From assembly GCA_004143645.1 (NCBI GenBank), contig RXPK01000157.1, positions 288,423 through 352,422 on the forward strand: a stretch of DNA of 64,000 nucleotides, in the 5' to 3' direction. The notes below the pieces were generated by a model that ran no database searches, was not told where the DNA came from, and saw nothing but the letters and a program-made list of their open reading frames with translations. The DNA comes from Protaetia brevitarsis. Lineage: Eukaryota > Arthropoda > Insecta > Coleoptera > Scarabaeidae. The position numbers were made by a program, and so were the translations under genes. The first letter of the stretch is position 1, and each line of letters starts with the position of its first letter. Shown one piece after another: positions 1 through 13,600 of this stretch.

Positions 1-1603
1 ATAATGTTTTTGGAAATAGATACAACCCACGTGACTTCCAGCAGTTTGCAATAAGTTTTACAACATTGGTATTGCATATTTTTATACTTTCTGCCATTAG
101 TACACAAACAAAACTCATGAGTTTTTGATAAAAATGAATCTGATAGAGTATATTATATTACCACATAATTCTAGTTTTTTTATTCTCTTAAAGAATTACA
201 ATGTTTGACACATTTAACCAGTTTTTCTCAGAAACTATTGGGAATAATGGGATGTTGCTTTATCTCTAACAACAAGTAAATAGAACTTAAATTTCAATTT
301 GAGCTAGATTCCCAAATCTAGCTCATTTTCTCACCCAAGATTTCATATAAATTGCTTTTATACATGAGAAAACCGATTAGTTTAAGTCATTGCTGTGGTA
401 TCACTTATCATTTACGTTTTTTCTTTTTAAATTTTGCATATAATTGCAATTAATATGTAACATAATTTTATATTGTTCTTCAAAAAATAGACATACGTGA
501 TTTTGATACACAGCAAATTCTTAATCCCGTTTTGCATTAAACAAAACAAATCAAGCACGCTTTTTATGTCACTCGCTCACGGTAAATGATTCCTCCATTT
601 TTATAAAACTACACAGCCTAAATAGCACATATTGTGTTGCACTGTGATACTTTTTAGGGGCAAAATACCGTCGTAAAAAATTCTATCCTACCTCGTTTAA
701 ACAGTGTTCAAAATTATGTTTCTCTGTATATGACAACATGACTGGTATGTATAAAACGAAGTTGTGCTAACAGTAAGCAAAAATACAGTATTTGCTAGAA
801 ATCTGTAATTTATTAACTTTATTGTCACTTTCGATTATTATACGCTGTTTTTATTGCACGTAATATAGAAATTGTGAACTGTAAAGCACCTTAAACGATT
901 TACTAGTAAATATTTATTAGTTATGTAGCACCGAATCGAAATGGCAAGAATAAAATGCCACTAATACACACATACGTCGTCTTATCCATGCTAGTCAATG
1001 TCACTTCATTTGTCATAAAAGTAAATGCCAAATTAGTCTAATGTTTTTTTATATATTTTTTTTGTCACCATAGCCATAATTTAACACATATCCCCTCAGT
1101 GGCGTACCTAGGGGGGCATCTGTCCCCTGGCATAGCACCCATGGCGCGCTAAATTAATATTACAAAGTTTATGGAATGTTTTCCGTTGCACATCGGCAAA
1201 CAGGGGTGCCAAATCTTCAGATGTCCCCGTTCGCTGAAAACTAGAGCTACGCCACTGCATTTCTTCTAACATTGTATGTTTAAGAAGTTGACATTTTAGC
1301 TATAATATTACACTAACTAATGGGATATTCAGTTTACTAATGACAATTAAAAGAATTAAAAAAATAACTGGGCAGTAATCTTCGGTTTTTTTTCCTTATT
1401 TGTTTCTTTAACACATTGAACTTTAATATTTATTAATATTTAATTTAACACATGCAAGAAAATTTCTGGGTGGTAGAAAATGTTCTAAAATTTATTCCAT
1501 CTGTTGTTATTTACGCTCAACAATGAAAGCTATAATACTTAAAAATGATCCCACTGCAAAGACAGTGAAACCAATTAATGCATAATATTGTTATATTGAA
1601 AAG
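1..1603. other. Noncoding flank or intron upstream of the first visible LMTK exon
   Basis: I see no convincing coding exon here on either strand. The sequence is AT-rich with poly-T runs. It is probably an intron of the LMTK-type gene, because the first recognisable exon (1604) lies in the cytoplasmic juxtamembrane part of the protein. The N-terminal and transmembrane exons must therefore lie outside the window or be unrecognisable. The only structured item is a short inverted-repeat element at 1097-1257. Confidence 0.5.
1097..1257. repeat. Short inverted-repeat element (MITE-like)
   Basis: The element starts with CAGTGGCGTACCTAGG and ends with AGCTACGCCACTG, which reads CAGTGGCGTAGCT on the other strand. 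That gives a terminal inverted repeat of about 13 bp around 161 bp with no coding capacity. The flanking 8 bp match at only about half of the positions, so any target duplication has decayed. CAGTGGCG-type termini occur in non-autonomous hAT-like elements, but the family is inferred. Confidence 0.6.
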
Positions 1604-4600
1604 GAATTCCGCAACAGTCCCGTGGCATCGTCGGCGACAATCGTCAATAGTAGCCAGGATCACGGCCACGTCAACCCCATCGCAAACAGTAGCAGTGAAT
1701 TTACGATATTCACGCCAATATCTCCACCCCATCACAATAATAACGTGTTCCTCGCGAATCAGCGGATAGTAGTAAGCAATATTGAAATACAATAAGATCA
1801 TTAGACCCTAATTTTGTTGGTGTGTCCAAATTGACTAATTTATTTTTAATCTTACACATTCCTTCACGTTCTTTGTTTGCAGAGTTGCAGCCAGGAAGAC
1901 TATAAGGACGGGGACATAGATGCTTCATTATGGTTCGGTAAGTATTAAAAATGAATAATAATAATAATAATTTAATACCAAATTTTTAAACTCAATTTTC
2001 AGATGGGTCCGAGAAAGATTTCCCGCGCACGAAATTGAAATACATCAGAGAGCTAGGAAAGGGTTGGTTTGGACGGGTAATGTTTAAGAAATTTGAATTG
2101 GTGTAAAGTTAATTTATATTAATCGTTATATTAGGTTGTGGAAGGAACCGCACAAAACGTAAGCGGAGGTTCCGATGACCAAGAATGGACTCCCGTGGTG
2201 GTGAGAATTTTGGAAGCAAGCGCCACAAGCCGAGAGAGATTAGTTTTTCTAAACGACGCCACGATATACAAATGTGGATACCATCCCAACATACTCAGGT
2301 TGCTAGGACGTAGTTTGGACACCGTACCCTTGTTACTTTTGCAGGAGTATAGTCCACATGTAAGTTAATAATATTTTCGGTGTCAGGGTCAAGTTAATAA
2401 CCCTTAGGGCGCTGAAACAAAATAAGCAACGCCCGTTTCAATCTCAAATATATAGATGCGCACACTAGCAACCACCTAAAAAACTAGACACGTACAGGTA
2501 GAGTTTAAACATTTAACACAATTAAGCCTGTTACACACCGAAGATGCATACATATATAGTGGAGGTACTTATTATCCTACAACAGCGGCTGGCGCATACG
2601 TTTTACAATGATTGAATTTCTTCGTATAACTTTGTAATATTTCAGTATTTCACACGATAGCTTACGAACTGCGATCTCTGTAATACCCCTTCCGGTGACG
2701 TATGCACCGCCTGCCGCTGTCTTACAACAATTGTTTTACCCCAATCACTGGGTTATACATCTATATTAAACGGTAATGCCCCCTCATATCCATTTTGTTT
2801 CAAGTAATGCGAAAACGTCTATAACGAAATAAAAAAAGTCGATAAAATATCACCATATAATCAACCAGTTTTAAACGGCTGTCCATCTAAAGGTCTATTT
2901 GCCTGTCTATATAAAGGAAGAAACAAGAGCGCTTTTTTTGAGTGCTTATGATTGTTTCAATATCGTTTGGATAGTTTTAGTAGTTTGGAACAGTATTCAT
3001 TATTTGGATCTCGAAATAAGTGTTGAAAAAGATGAACAAAACACTAAACGCTAACTTCGTTGTTGTTCAAATTTGTCAGAATATAGATTTTCCTCTCTTA
3101 ATGCTTAAAGTTACCTTTTCGTGATATTAAGATCTCGCACAATGAGCTTAGAATATGACCAGGAGTTTAGAGCTCATAAAATAGAGCTATGCATTAAGAG
3201 CAACATGTTTTAATGAACCAACATCCCAAAAAAGAATTTTTATCGTTAACATCAATCACTTATTTCGAACTGTTGATTTCTTCTTTTTTGAGATAGCTCT
3301 TCCATGGCACTGAGAGCCGTTTTTCCTCGCGATCCTAAAGTGTCTGCTTTCTTTACTTTGTGGTTAATTCGGCGTAAAAATTTTCTAACGCTTTGTTTTT
3401 ATTATTATACATTATTACATTTTTGCTTACAGGGCGACCTTAAAAAATATTTGAGAATGTGCAAATCGTCGCAGGATAAATTGGTAGCGGAAGATATGCC
3501 TCTAAGATGGTGTTACCAGTTGACTCTAGCCCTTAACTTCTTACACGATCAGAAATTAACACATCCGTAAGCGTTGATTTTCCAAAGTTTGCGTTTCTAT
3601 TTTTTTTGTAACAATTTTGATTTAATTTCAGTGATCTCTCTGCCAGAAATTGTCAGTTGTCTCAAGATTTATCTTTGAAGTTGGGTGATTATGGCCTGAG
3701 TGCCGTTTATTATCCAGAAGACTACTACCAAGGATCCCCAGGCGTTCCTTTGCGATGGTGTGCACCCGAGATTATATCCTATACAAGTACTACAATACAA
3801 ACGACGCCTACGACGGCAGAATCTAATGTTTGGGCCCTTGGTGTCACAATGTGGGAGATCTTGGAATGGGGTGAACAACCCTACGCAGGACTTACAGACG
3901 ACGAAGTGATATCACAAGTCCTAGGAACACCTAAAGTTCGTTTACAGCGACCTACGTATCATCTAATTTATACAGATTATATGTAAATATTGAAATACGA
4001 AAATGTGTATTAGGTGGAATAAGAAAATCGTTTTTAGGTATAAAATAATGCAATCGTGTTGGTACAGTTCCGATTCCAGAGTGACTGCACGTCAGATAGA
4101 ATTAATGATGACAGATTTGATGCACGTTTTTGAAAACACCAAAGTATCTTTCAAATTGAATTCGGATATATCCAGCGCGGGCGAAGCAATTTCTTTGGAA
4201 GATTTCGACAGTAGATGGAATTCCATGAAACCTAATTCACCTCTAGGGGATGATGCAACTGCGATTAGAACCACTGCAGCCGAATGAAGAACATCAAAAG
4301 AGCGATCGCGCCAAAAAATCCGCCAGCTTAAACAATTTACACGGGTCTCTAGATAATTTGCTGAGTACGCGACAATTCGATCCTATGGAATCGTGGTTGG
4401 AGAACATAGCCAGTGATACTAGTGACATGTCTTTCGTTCGCGGTTTATCGGAAGCAATTACAGATCTGGATAACGCGATAGCTATGGAGAATATGTGTTC
4501 TAGTCCGGAATTCGGGAAGGCTAACATGGTGGCGGGTGGTCAAACGACTAGCAGTGAAAGTGAAACAGAAGATGAGAATTGGAGGAAAAAAATCGAAAGG

Positions 4601-7600
4601 GGTGCATATACGGAGAAAGTTAGACAGAAATCGCGTTCGGTTGCAGATCTGATGGTGTTAACGCATATTGACTGTTCCGAATCAGATTCGGAAACTTTGC
4701 CTAGTTTAGACTATAAAGTTAATCAAAGAGTGCGCTACCTGAAAAGTGTCGATAATCAAAAGAAGTTCGGAAGTGAGGGTAACCTGTTCAACGTGCAGGA
4801 CAATACGTTTCAAGAGGAGCTGAAGAAATTGCAAGAGGAACGTAGGGATAGTCTGCTCTTCGTACCTGATAAATTTAGTGAGTGTAGTTTTAGTGAAGAA
4901 GGGGCCGCAGCACCTGCAAGTGTGATAACGCCGTCGTCGCTGTCAAACAATCGGTTGGATAGTCTCGAGAATTCGCCGGTGAAGAAATTAATGGAGGAAC
5001 TAAACAGTCCGTCTGAAATTGTGCCACAACAACAGGTTTATAATGTTTTTAATGTTAGTGTTCGACACGTGAACGTTGGAGGCGCTATCTGTGATAAAAC
5101 AGAAGGAAAAGTTGAACGAAAAGATGGAGGGGCTAATAAAGATATTGCGGATCAGGGATCTGCTTTCAACGCTATCTGTGATAGACCAGTAGAATCAAAA
5201 GTACTCGAGCAAAATGAAGTAAATAGTGTGCTAAAATCTGATAATAATCAAAATAATCCGGTTTCCGTCACAAATATGAATCAAAATTTGAAAGTCCTTG
5301 AAAGCAAAAATCATATCAAAACGGTTTTCAACCCCTTTGAGGACAGTATACCAACTTCTAGTAATTTCCAAGATAAATATTTTAATGAAATGAACGATAT
5401 AGACAAAGATACACAAACATATCCTTATAAAAACAATGATAGTGATGTAATAAGTAATATACAAATGAATAGTACAAATGACAAAACGCAAATCGGTGTT
5501 GATAAAGCAGGAAAATCGTGTGGATCACAATCTAATCCAATTGAAAGAAGAAATCGGGTGCTAGAAAATCCTGAAGTGGCGCAAAATGAAAACATTCTTA
5601 ACCAGCATGAAAAAGAAGATGTAAAAGCAACGAATGACTTTGCAATTAAAATTGAAGTCTTGAACGAACACAATTCCACTCCGACAGTTCAGAAAACCTG
5701 CGGTAATACGCTGAACAACTTCAACAATGATATTCCTACGAAAGAAATCGTTGTTACTTCAAAAGAAAATAATAAAACGTAAAACTCAAAGTGCCAAAGC
5801 TCTCTGAAATAATTCAAAGAAACGCTATAGATTACAAGGTGCATCATCACCATAATTCGAACAATGAGAAAGCGTCTGTGCTGTCGAAAAGCGAAGAAAG
5901 TGAAAAGCTAGTGCACCAAGAAATTATTGATAAGGATTCTGGATTAAATACACCTGAAAATAGCGCGTCCTTAGAAAGGCTTTACGACGATAACGAAGAA
6001 ATTTTAGATGTGGGATCTTTTGATTCGGACAGGTCAAATGAAACAAATAACAAAGGTACGCTTTTAACTGATATATCGAATGATGAAGAAACCAACTATA
6101 ATGAGAAAAAAGAATTTTCTTTCGCCACAAGTTTTCAAGAAGATCAAAAAATTTCAGACAGAGAAGAAGAAATATCAAACGCCATCGATTTTTGCATACA
6201 AAAGGATGCCCGATTGATGTGTGACTTATTTATAAGTCATGAAAGAATAAACGTTTTACCTGATTTAAAAAATCAACGCGGTATAAATAATATTACCGTG
6301 GAGAATGCGTCTAAAAAGATAATTGTACCTTACGAAAATATTAGTGAAAATGCAAAAGAATACTCATTTTTAACATACGATTACAAGAAAGATATGAAGA
6401 ATTTCTTAGAAGAAGAAATTTATCATTCCTCCAATTTACTAAAACGGTTAGTTTCAGAGAAAGAATTGAGAAAACACATTACAGAAGTAAAATTATCTAG
6501 CTTGAATACTAATGATACTTCTAAATGTATACTGGTTACAAATAGTGCAATACCACAAAATAAATTTTGTACAACCATTCATCAACCTTTTATAAACGAT
6601 GTAAAAGGTGATATCTCTTCAGATATATGTTTTGAGCAAACTGCTGTGGATGAAGAGGTATTATATAACCCTAATAGCATAAATGAAACTGTTTATAAAG
6701 TACCTGAACTTCCAAAACAAATACACGAGAGTTTCGTTATAGAAACACAAACTAAAAACTTAGTTGATGAAAATGAAATCCAGATAATAATATTCACATT
6801 GATACAGAATTTTTAGCAGAGGAAGATAGCAAAGAATGTGATAAAGTTGATGTTATAATGCGAAATTTAGATAGAAATGAATGTGAATGTAAGACTGATT
6901 TTCATAAAGCAAATGACAATATTAAACAAGAGAAAGAAATGTTTGTTGATGATGTAAAGGAATCTGTCAATTGTGGATCTTCTACAAATAATATGAATGA
7001 CTCAAATAATACCTTGCTAAACAATTGTATCGAACTGCCTAATTATGCAATGTTTAACACGGATGAAAGTGATAACGATGTCATTAATAGTTCTGCAGAG
7101 TTTGATATGCCGAAGATTACAACTATTACAGGAAATCTGAGCCAATTTGAGTTAGATGAGGAAGTTAAAAACGAAGACTCCGAAAACTTGCTTTTAGAAT
7201 TTAAATGCCACGAAATGGGTAATATCGACAGCCATAAGATAAATAGTAGTGAAGCAGATCTAAACAATTATTTTAATAGTGCAGAATTCGAAATCAATAC
7301 CAACGAATTAACTGAAAATAATGTTATAGATGATCATCTTCCTGAAGTAAATACACTGAATGAAAGTAAAGATATATGTGACAACATTGCAACCAGATCT
7401 GAAAATACAGTAGTGGTAAATGATAAAAATGAAAACTTGGGAAACGTTTTAGCTGCAACAATGGAATTTTTAAATAAAGAAATTGAATGCTACAAAATTC
7501 AGGAATTATTAGATGTGGCGGAAAGAAATGATGTATTAATTGATATGTCTGATGAAAATAATTATAAGTGTAACGATATTGATCAAGTAAGCAATTTACT

Positions 7601-10600
7601 AAATGTAATTGTTAATGAAATGAAAATCAACAATTTTGATGTATCGATTAATAGTACAACTGAAGCACAGATAATTGATAGTACACGCTGTAATTCTAAT
7701 GCTAGAAGCAGCACTGAGGATCAAACTATTGGGCTTGAACTTAATTCTGAAGAAATTCCAACAGGATGTGATAGTTGTTCCAAAGAAAGCAATAACGTTG
7801 ACCAAGGAACTTCGCATAATCTTAGTGAAGCGTTTCATTCTAATAGCATTCACTTTGAATTGCCAAGACATGAGAACATTCACCCTCATGATTTGATTGA
7901 AGATTTGAAAGTAGTGCTTCCAGATGTAAAAGATATAAATCAAGAGTTAAACGTTAATCTCGAGGAATTGAACATTCTTGTAAACGCTAACTCTTACAAC
8001 CAAACAACGACATCGCTAAATAAGGGAATCGCAAATAATAATGATATTGTTAATAGTATCGACGAAAATGTATTGCTTGAAGATGGAACAAACATGGAGT
8101 TTAAAAATCACCAGTTTGAAGCACCCTCCCAACAAGAAAGTGTTTTATTTATTACATCGCCCAAGGAAGATTCTGAGGATAAAACAGAAAACAAACTGGT
8201 TGAGGAAGCAATACCAATTAATGATAAAGAAACTGAGAAAATATGTATGGAAAACGAAAATTCGCAAGATATTCAGTCAACCAACTTTATAGATAAAATT
8301 AACGAAATCGAAACAACAGCCATATTTTTAATTAAGGAAATTGAAAATTACGCACCGCAAGCCGTCCAAGGTACCGAGCTAAACGAGCCAGACACTTATC
8401 TAGCAGGCACTAAGTCGAAAGCAATACCACTTCCTTACCATTTAGAGTATATGCATACTCAACATGAACACCAAGGTGTAGCTTTAGATGATAAAATCGA
8501 ACAAACTGCGATATTTTTAAGTAACGAAATCAAAAATTACGCCAATACGATTAGTGTGGATGCTAAGAATGATTCATCAACTATGATTGTAAGATCAATC
8601 ATTGAAGAAATAGTAAATGCTGGGGTAAGAGCAAGAGCACCTGAGGAAGCAGTTTCTTTGTGTGAAGAATTGGAAAACGATTCTGTAGAAAGTAAACTAG
8701 AAGATGAAGGAAAACTAATTGACTATAACTATGTAGATTCTCTAAAAAGTAGTCTAGAACTTGAAAAAAGTAAAGAAATAGAGGAAACGTCGATATTTTT
8801 GAGAAATGAAGTGGAGCATTATAACAATGGCGAACGAAAAGTCGATTTCGACGTGAGCGATACGCAAGAAAAAATATCTTTAAATTCATTAACACACCTA
8901 TCAACTTTTACTTCTACCCCCTTTGCTAACAGACGGCCAAACGAATCTACAGTTATTTTGGGCGCAAGTGATGATTATTCAATCGACTATTATTCTGGTT
9001 TGAAAACTTCTATCGATCCAGAAGAGGGCGGCGACCTACAGCTTTCATCAAATTTCGTCCGACAAAATAACACCAACGATTTATATTCGCTGGAGACGTG
9101 GGATAATTTTTTAGGTAGAAGTTTTGACGAACAACAGAGCGCTGCGATTGATTTCAACGATTTCAGTCACGAACCACATAGTCTGCTATTTTTGGAATGC
9201 GGAGACGAGCAGGAAAAGCAAACTGATGAGTTACCTATGACGAAAGTATTGGAGGAAACGTACAATGCGGAAACATTACCAGTTTTGGACAACACATTTG
9301 TGAAAGGAAAGAATGAAGAAAATGCAAACGCAACTTTTGATGTTAGTATAGATAACGAAAACGACAAAAAAGGTAATGTAATAATTAACAATCGCCACAA
9401 CAAATTTAATGTCAATAATTTTCTGTTTAGAGTCGCAAAAGAACGTTACAAGTACGGGCACAGGAGGAGGTTGGTTCTTACATCCACAGTCTAGTGCCAA
9501 AGAATCTTCGAATGAGTCATCCAAGAACAAAGAATCTACTCCAACGACTAGTGCCAGCACTTCAGATGAAAGTTACGTAGGTTTCAGTATGGATGATGAA
9601 ATAATGGCAGCGATTAGGAATGAATTACTTACAAAATTACCACACGCTCAACGGGCCTCCTCCGACCACCAAATCGAAGAAAATGGTGAAGAAATGGATT
9701 CTACTGAGCGTAACGAAGTGTTTTTACGATACAACGTATATAACACGCCCCTATCCCCAATACCGGAAGAGAGTTGCGATAGTGATATCGGTTCTGGAGC
9801 AATCACCCCAAAAAGGTACCAGTAATTATTTATTACTTAACTTAAAGAGATGTATACTGCGTTCGAATAAGGTTGTTCTGATCCTACTCTGGTTTTCGCA
9901 AAATCCATACAAAAAAGAGTCACTTGTCCTTTTTAGGACAATTTTTAACAATAATAATTTCTTTATTATCGTTAAAATACCACACAAAATATACATACAT
10001 ATGTACGTTTAAGTTTAGCAGATGATAAATAGTCGCCATCTTAAGTTGAGATTGTACTTCCCTCACTAATACGTACATGTTATTTATGATTGATTTAAAT
10101 TAAAGAAGAAAACTAAGACATCTGGTACTGAAATAATGAAATAGCGCCAGCGGTTATTTTTCTGGTACAGAACATCAAAGGCGCCGACACGAAAGTGATC
10201 CTACTTGTCCTTCTTCGCAGATACATAAGGCGAATTCGATTGAGATTGGTCATTAGTGGTCAGTCGTGATCCACAGACCGCTCGAATTCGATTGAGAGAC
10301 TGATGAAGTCACGTCGTGACCTGGTCATGTTTGGTCTGTCAATTTTAAGACCGCGCTCGGAGATCGGTCACAAGTGCGGTATGAGCGTCTAACCTCCCGT
10401 ATTACATGTGGTAACAAATGCAATTAGTATGTAGTCTGGGCAGCAGTTACTGTAATTGCAAATACTAAAGAGGGTATGTTTATGAAAATAGATGTTAGTT
10501 CTTCAACAACAATTGCAATAAGAGCTGTTCTTATTTTTATATTGGGAGATATTCTCTTCTAACCTACAAATACATACAATTGCTGCTTGCATACGACGCT

Positions 10601-13600
10601 CTAAATTATTACTCTTTATATGGTTGTGAGCAGTATCGCGTTTATATATATTATCTTTGATATTGAAAACTATTTTGATTTAACACGAACAAAAGCCTTA
10701 TGTGATAGTTGTTACAAAAACACAGTTTTTGCCGCTCAAAACATTTGTAAATTTATGACGTCACAAATACTGACTGATAACACGTGTGACCACAAATGAC
10801 CACTGTAGACCAGGTCACAGTGACCAAACAAGACCATAGTGCTCAATCGAATTCGGCTATAATGACTATGTAGAATATGTAATATGTTTCAATAAACGTC
10901 AGAATAATCTTTCGCGCGAATGTACTGTACGATCAGTACATTCGCTAGGTATGACATTCGTTGTATTAAAACTTACTCACAGAGTTTTATTTAAATAAAT
11001 ATAGAAAAGCAACAATTTCTGAAATATTTATAACTAAATTGAAGATAAATAACTATACATATAATTGTTAAAATTGTTTTGTAAAAAGAGATAATATTTT
11101 TAATACGTTTAATATTAATTTCAATATTTAAGTATTGGACTTGATTTTATACAGATAAGTATTGTAACGTTTTCGGCGTTCAAATAATCACACTGGCGAG
11201 ATTTTTAGTAAATAGCTCTCGCTTCAGCCTCAGCGCTCTCCAATACAAAACTAAATCGTCCTTCCTCACACGTGTCTTTATATTTTATGCGCTCAGTTCT
11301 GGAATAACCTGGCGCTTCCCTGAACTTTCGAGTGTATTCGCACCTATATAGAAATTTCGATTGCAATCAGTGCAGCATACAGGAGCACCCTCTATGAGTA
11401 GTTTCATGATCTCCACTCTAAAGAGGTAGCGCCATTTGCCGGCGCAGAAGGAAATCCACATTCAAAAATGGTTATGGAAAATAAATGGCGCACAAATACC
11501 TAACAGGTACACTTCTCACAGGAAAAATCGGGACACCAGCAATCGCGAATTTTAAAATTTCTTGGGTGTAAATGCAGCTTTCAGAGGGTATATGTACTTA
11601 TCAAAGCCATAAATCACTTTTTTGTGTGTATTATTGAGATCAAAGGTAAAGACTAAAAATTTAAACAGAAATATAAATATATATAGAGAAAAAGGTTTAT
11701 ACATTAAATAAACACATTGGACTTTCGGTGGCGGTGTTTCCTTAGAAATACCGAATACGGAAATATTAATGCAAAAAAAATACATAACAACTAAAACGCC
11801 TCTTGAGTAGACGGCACCATTTAGAAATACACATGTATGTATTTAACTTCCTTGATGTTATGTAGAGATAATTCTTTTTTTAAGAAAACATATGGCGACG
11901 GGAATTTAAAATTGTATTACCTATTAATATGATTAGCTAGTTGCTTAATTTGATTTATCCGCAAATAATACTTTAGCAATAGACAATATGTCAATCAGCC
12001 TCCTAAGTTTTTGAACAATGTGATTTTCACATTGATTAATTACACTATTATTGATGTATTAATTATTGTTGTTGTTTAGTATTCTTAAATATTGTATTAC
12101 TACAAAATATTTTTCTATGTATTCAAAATTTACCAAAAACAGTTTAAGATTACTTACAACATTTTTAAAGCAATTAATTTCACAAAGAAATTATTTATTT
12201 TATTAACCCTCCGTTTATTGTATTTTCAAGAAATATATCTTAACTATCGCCTGTGTAATCCAATGTCCTTCTATTTTATTGAAATATAGCTAACCCTTTA
12301 GGTCTCTAACACAGCTTCGGGCAGTAACAACGAAAAAGTATTAAATGTATCAAATTCAACAATAAATATTTTAGCACTAACTGAGATTGACGAACAATAT
12401 GCTTTCTTACAATGTTTGTTATGTATTATAAATCCAATAATATTTAAATAATTGTTAATAAACCTGTGCTACATAAAGACAGTTTGTAAAGAGACCCAGT
12501 GTTGGCCATATTTCAAGAAAATAGATCAACGACGGCAGATTACACAAGCGATAGCTAAGATAAATTTCCTGAAAATACAATAAACGGAGGGTTAATAAAA
12601 TAATTAAAAATAATTTCTTTGCGATCTTAATTGCTTTATTTAAGAATTTTATAAATAATCTTAAACCTGGTTTTGGTAATTTTTTATAGATAGAAGAAAA
12701 CTTTATAGTAATACAATATTTAAGAATATTAAACAACAATAGTAATTAATACATCAATAATAGTGTCAATAGTAGTCAATAAATCTCTGAAAATCACATT
12801 ATCCCAAAACTGAGGAGGCTGACTGACATATTATCTATTGCTAAACTAATACTCGCGAACATAAATCCAAGTAAGTAACTAATCTCAACGCAGCACTAAC
12901 GAGTAACATAATTTTAAATAATAAAATCCCATCACCACATGTTTTCTTAAAAAAGAATTATCTCTACATAACATCAAACAAGTTAAATACATACTACGCT
13001 CGGGACTTGATTTCTTGTAAGGTACTCTCGTCAGGTAACACTGACCACTTAGAATTTATTTTTCTTGGCTTCAAAATATGCAATAAAACATATGCGTTGG
13101 GTCCGTTTATAGAGCACCAAGCTCGGATATTGCGGCGTCACTTGATTTGTTAGAGTCTGTATTAACGGATATTATTCCCACAGTAGACGAAGTGGTATGC
13201 CTGGGCGACCTTAATATTAATCTCTTCAATATCAATACCACTAATGTGGATCGGTTTTACTCAGTTTGCGAGGCGCTTGGCCTGACGCAGATGGTTTCCG
13301 AACCTACTAGAGTTACAGATTACAGCAGTACTCTGATTGATGTTGTCTTGACCAGTGACCCGTCGCTGGTTGGCGGCATTAGTCTTGCCGAGCTTTATAC
13401 CGTTTCTGACCACATGTTCATATCATTCTCATTTAATATAGAGAAACCTAGAGAGCCTATCAAATTATACACTTACCGTGATTTCAAAATGTTTGACCAA
13501 CTAGGCTTTGAGCAGGATCTTAAATCCTTCCCGTGGCACAATATTTACAATTATCAAGATGTCAACTCCATTACAACCTTTTTAACTGACAATATTCGCA

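Noticed and set aside
1517..1801. 94-codon minus-strand ORF at the first LMTK exon
   Set aside because: It is the antisense shadow of the spliced plus-strand exon 1604-1771, whose frame joins the next exon in phase.
4211..4279. Intron that could explain LMTK frame break 1
   Set aside because: The donor at 4211 gives the wrong phase, and a donor at 4144 would delete DFDSRWNSMKPN, which resembles the conserved post-kinase motif of other LMTKs.
9373..9430. Apparent fourth frameshift in the LMTK tail
   Set aside because: A GT donor (AAAAAG|GTAATG) and an acceptor (TTCTGTTTAG) enclose 58 nt of the right phase, so this is a normal short intron.
11163..11500. Possible solo LTR (starts TGTAACGTTTTCGG, somewhat like the gypsy LTR start)
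   Set aside because: No matching 3' LTR terminus or target duplication could be found, and the resemblance fades after a few dozen bases.
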